A DNA stretch of 62,146 nucleotides, taken from NCBI GenBank assembly GCA_900548795.1, contig URLT01000001.1:1-62146 (forward strand), read 5' to 3'. Below, one piece after another: positions 60,377 to 62,146 of this stretch; the stretch's first letter is position 1, and each line of letters opens with the position of its first letter. The position numbers and the translations under genes were made by a program. The notes beneath the pieces are model-generated. The model did not search any database and was not told where the DNA came from. It worked only from the letters and a program-made list of their open reading frames with translations. Source of the stretch: an uncultured Eubacteriales bacterium. GTDB lineage: Bacteria > Bacillota > Clostridia > Oscillospirales > Oscillospiraceae.

Positions 60377-60773
60377 GGGGCTTGACCTGAAGCAGGATCA
60401 GCACCATGCTGACGCCGAGCAGAATATGGCCGATGCCTGCAAGCCCGGAGATGGCTGCATCCGCGGCCGAAGAGAGGCTGCTGCCCAGAACCTGCGTTAC
60501 GCCGCGCGCGAGCATCATAACGGCGGTGAGATTCAGGCCGATGTGGTATACTACCATCATCCGTGCCGTTTTTGGTCTGGTGAAGGAAAAGCCCTTTTCC
60601 AGAAGAAGCAGCATCAGGAAGAACAGCATTCCCAGAAGGAAATAGTGCGTGTGTACCACGGAAAGGGCGCTTTTGCCGGTAAAGTGGTTGAATTTGGTGA
60701 ACTCGCGGTAAAAGACGCCGCCCGCCATTGCAAGAATGGCGTATAGGATCGATGCGTTTCGGTAGCGTTTCAT
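60351..60773 (-). CDS. DUF2871 membrane protein
   Basis: 140 residues, four membrane helices. Family start MKRYRNASILYAILAMAGGV then FYREFTKFNHFTGKSALSVVHTH, with histidine in the HTHYFLLGMLFFL helix and YHIGLNL. Function unknown; the family appears in many Firmicutes. ATG 60773 has AAGGAGAG; a longer start at 60869 has no site. The last residues (KPRASTARKK) and the stop are encoded by the 25-bp tandem array, so the C-terminus may have been changed by repeat expansion. Confidence 0.88.
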   Translation of the reverse strand: MKRYRNASILYAILAMAGGVFYREFTKFNHFTGKSALSVVHTHYFLLGMLFFLMLLLLEKGFSFTRPKTARMMVVYHIGLNLTAVMMLARGVTQVLGSSLSSAADAAISGLAGIGHILLGVSMVLILLQVKPRASTARKK

Positions 60774-60940
60774 GGCGTTCTCTCCTTTTCTTTTTTTCGC
60801 CGGGGACAGACGGCTCAAAGCGCCTGCGATCGCGCTTTGCCCGAAAGGGACGCACGGTCGCGCGAACACTCGGCCAAGCGCTCCCCGCGGGGTCGCTGCC
60901 TCGCGTGAGCGCCGCGCAACGTCGCCCGCAGGACGGCTTC

Positions 60941-61038
60941 TGATACTGATTTTTGATTAAAATAATGAATCGAGAATCCCGTGTGCTGCGCACTCGCATC
61001 GTGCGAATGCACGCTGCGCCGTCTCATTCAGAGGTTCC
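60941..61038. repeat. Decayed palindromic repeat and solo IS5-type end
   Basis: Left arm TGATACTGATTTTTGATT (60941-60958) with a degenerate right arm to about 60978; further on, CATTCAGAGGTTCC (to 61038) followed by TTAA matches the right end of the IS5/MITE family next to a YTAR site. The corresponding left end is missing. The rest of the 360-base gap 60774-61133 shows no gene. Confidence 0.6.
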
Positions 61039-61133
61039 TTAAGGTTCATCACAAGCGTTACGCAACCTGTGTTGATATATTCCGGGTTCATTGCTCCGTC
61101 CATGTGGGCAGTATGTTTCCGGCAGAGCCTCCT

Positions 61134-61817
61134 TTACCATTTCAAGTCGATTGGCAGGATCATATACTTACAGCTCCACGAAGTATGCTCCGTCTTCCAA
61201 GCAGCGTCTGCGGCTGGCCATTCTTCATAGGTGTAATAATAGTAGATCGGTGCTTTTCCGCTTGACAAGGGAAAGCGCTGCTCGATCACGACCCCGTCCT
61301 CCGCAAGTATGCAAAGGTAGGTATTCATTGCGTTTTCGCAGCATATATACGCGATCGTATTCAGCGAATCAATCTGACACATCGACAGCGGCACCGCCGC
61401 AGAAGGATAAAAGGCAGCATCGTCCTCAAGCGCCCGGATTTCATCCAGCGTCGGAAAGTTGCGATCTACGCCGATGATGTTTTGCACCGTTCCCTCCTCG
61501 TCCGTAAACACATAGCAGCGGCGTCTGTTCCCTTGCACAATGTAATAAAACCGATCCTGCGCGATCTGGCGCTTGCACTCCAGCTTGACGTGTGCCTCAT
61601 CGGCCAGATCCTCAACATGGACGTCGCCGAAGCCGTCGCGGACGTCGAAAACCGCTTCGAGCATGTAGGTCTGTTCTAAGGAATAGTCCTTCGTGATCAG
61701 CTCGTTTGCCGGCGTGACATTGTCGACCTTCACCGGCCCCGGAACAACTGTGTATGCGAAAACGACCGCCAGCGCCATCACGAGCAGCAGGCATATCATA
61801 AGCAAACGCTTTTTCAT
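61134..61817 (-). CDS. Membrane-anchored protein of unknown function, paralogue of the gene at position 1
   Basis: 227 residues. A single N-terminal hydrophobic segment (LLMICLLLVMALAVVFAYTV) suggests an uncleaved anchor or signal peptide, with the rest outside. No domain recognised. The C-terminal part (EDGVVIEQ ... YYYTYEEWPAADAAW) aligns with the partial protein at 1-531. ATG 61817 is preceded by GGAGGGG; a longer start at 61943 is not credible. It is second in a two-gene unit with the small membrane protein upstream. Confidence 0.75.
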   Translation of the reverse strand: MKKRLLMICLLLVMALAVVFAYTVVPGPVKVDNVTPANELITKDYSLEQTYMLEAVFDVRDGFGDVHVEDLADEAHVKLECKRQIAQDRFYYIVQGNRRRCYVFTDEEGTVQNIIGVDRNFPTLDEIRALEDDAAFYPSAAVPLSMCQIDSLNTIAYICCENAMNTYLCILAEDGVVIEQRFPLSSGKAPIYYYYTYEEWPAADAAWKTEHTSWSCKYMILPIDLKW

Positions 61818-61830
61818 GTTTTCCCCTCCG

Positions 61831-62037
61831 TCATGGTGTATAAAGGTTTTTGAAAAAGAGGTATCCTTGGTCGATATTGGTAGATAATGCGTCATGTATG
61901 AGTCCCCAGCCGCAGGCCACGAGAACCGGTATGCAAAGTGCATGGAATACCGCAGCGCAAATATACGGTATCAAAATCTTTTTCTTGGGAACCTCTGATT
62001 CAATCGCAAGAGCGGTCAGCGAGGGATTTTGTTCCAA
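61831..62037 (-). CDS. Small membrane protein with 5' end formed by a MITE
   Basis: Up to 68 residues. The C-terminal 50 (KILIPYICAAVFHALCIPVL then VACGWGLIHDALST) contain one membrane helix. The first 17 residues (MEQNPSLTALAIESEVP) are encoded by the end of the MITE at 61988-62146, with only a TTG as start and no ribosome site. So the native start was probably removed or separated by the insertion, and this may be a broken gene. It ends 13 bases before the next gene on the minus strand. Confidence 0.45.
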   Translation of the reverse strand: MEQNPSLTALAIESEVPKKKILIPYICAAVFHALCIPVLVACGWGLIHDALSTNIDQGYLFFKNLYTP

Positions 62038-62146
62038 ATTGAGGTTTGGAAATCGCAGGAATCCTTTTCGTATTTCAAGATTTTCAAACCAATCAGTTGG
62101 GGCAAAAGACCCACTGAGCGCCGCTGCCGATTGATTCAGAGGTTCC
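61988..62146. mobile_element. IS5-type MITE, copy 2 (159 bp, reverse orientation)
   Basis: Ends GGAACCTCTGATTCAATCG and CGATTGATTCAGAGGTTCC, both intact. It matches copy 1 (588-747) in reverse complement with a handful of base differences and one missing base. The left flank is CTTG, a poor YTAR. The window ends exactly at its last base, so the right flank cannot be checked. Confidence 0.88.

Noticed and set aside
60077..60390. Three overlapping plus-strand frames made of RYFLRAVE-type repeats
   Set aside because: Product of the 25-bp tandem array, which is open in several frames; no ribosome sites.

Overview
The window looks like a chromosomal segment of a GC-rich, Gram-positive, anaerobic gut-type Clostridium relative (class Clostridia, probably Oscillospirales). 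This is inferred from gene content: S-layer homology (SLH) surface proteins, the large SRP RNA form with an Alu-like half that is typical of Bacilli and Clostridia, a dcw cluster with MraZ and a DivIB-type FtsQ plus a PASTA-type PBP, a meso-diaminopimelate type MurE, TmcAL, and very strong G/C third-position bias that opens long false antisense reading frames. No species can be named from the sequence alone.

Layout. 1-800: the 3' end of a membrane/secreted protein gene, a 160-bp IS5-type MITE and a strong hairpin. 800-2413 (minus): an SLH remnant, galE and a NUDIX hydrolase. 2492-15000: a surface phosphatase island of three SLH-anchored genes. One is on minus (5'-nucleotidase plus 3 SLH, with an apparent frameshift in its signal peptide). 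Two are on plus: a 2025-residue protein with two nucleotidase modules, two tyrosine-phosphatase-like modules and SLH, and a 1094-residue protein with one of each plus SLH. 15000-15770: repeats and a candidate small RNA. 15770-19276: rfbA, a radical-SAM pair and a small Cys-rich protein. 19550-27054: an ABC sugar-uptake operon (ATPase, lipoprotein, two permeases, LacI regulator, 4-alpha-glucanotransferase) with two LacI-type operators around the binding-protein promoter. 27115-27594: an XRE regulator and a divergent small gene truncated by a repeat. 27753-30173 (minus): ackA-pepT, divergent from tmcAL. 31595-37729: rpmE, hflX, yigZ, dgt, dnaG, rpoD. Then acpP, SRP RNA, an NCS2 purine/pyrimidine permease (minus), a Y-family polymerase with a YolD-like partner, an internally deleted IS5-family element, an ABC exporter with a TetR regulator (minus), and a long division/cell-wall cluster mraZ-rsmH-ftsL-pbp-murE-murF-mraY-ftsW-murG-murA-ftsQ-ftsZ (45558-59638). 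The right end holds tRNA-Ala(GGC), a 25-bp tandem repeat array, a DUF2871 membrane protein, and a membrane-protein gene paralogous to the one at position 1, next to a second copy of the same MITE in opposite orientation.

The most distinctive system is the SLH phosphatase island. Secreted, wall-anchored nucleotidases and Cys-dependent phosphatases are combined in single polypeptides, with duplicated modules and near-identical promoters in front of the two plus-strand genes. The reasonable reading is extracellular phosphate or nucleoside scavenging from nucleotides and phosphorylated molecules. That is inference and needs biochemical evidence. A second theme is repeat biology: IS5 remnant, matching MITEs, solo ends, a 45-bp palindrome family with compensatory changes, REP-like units and the 25-bp array.
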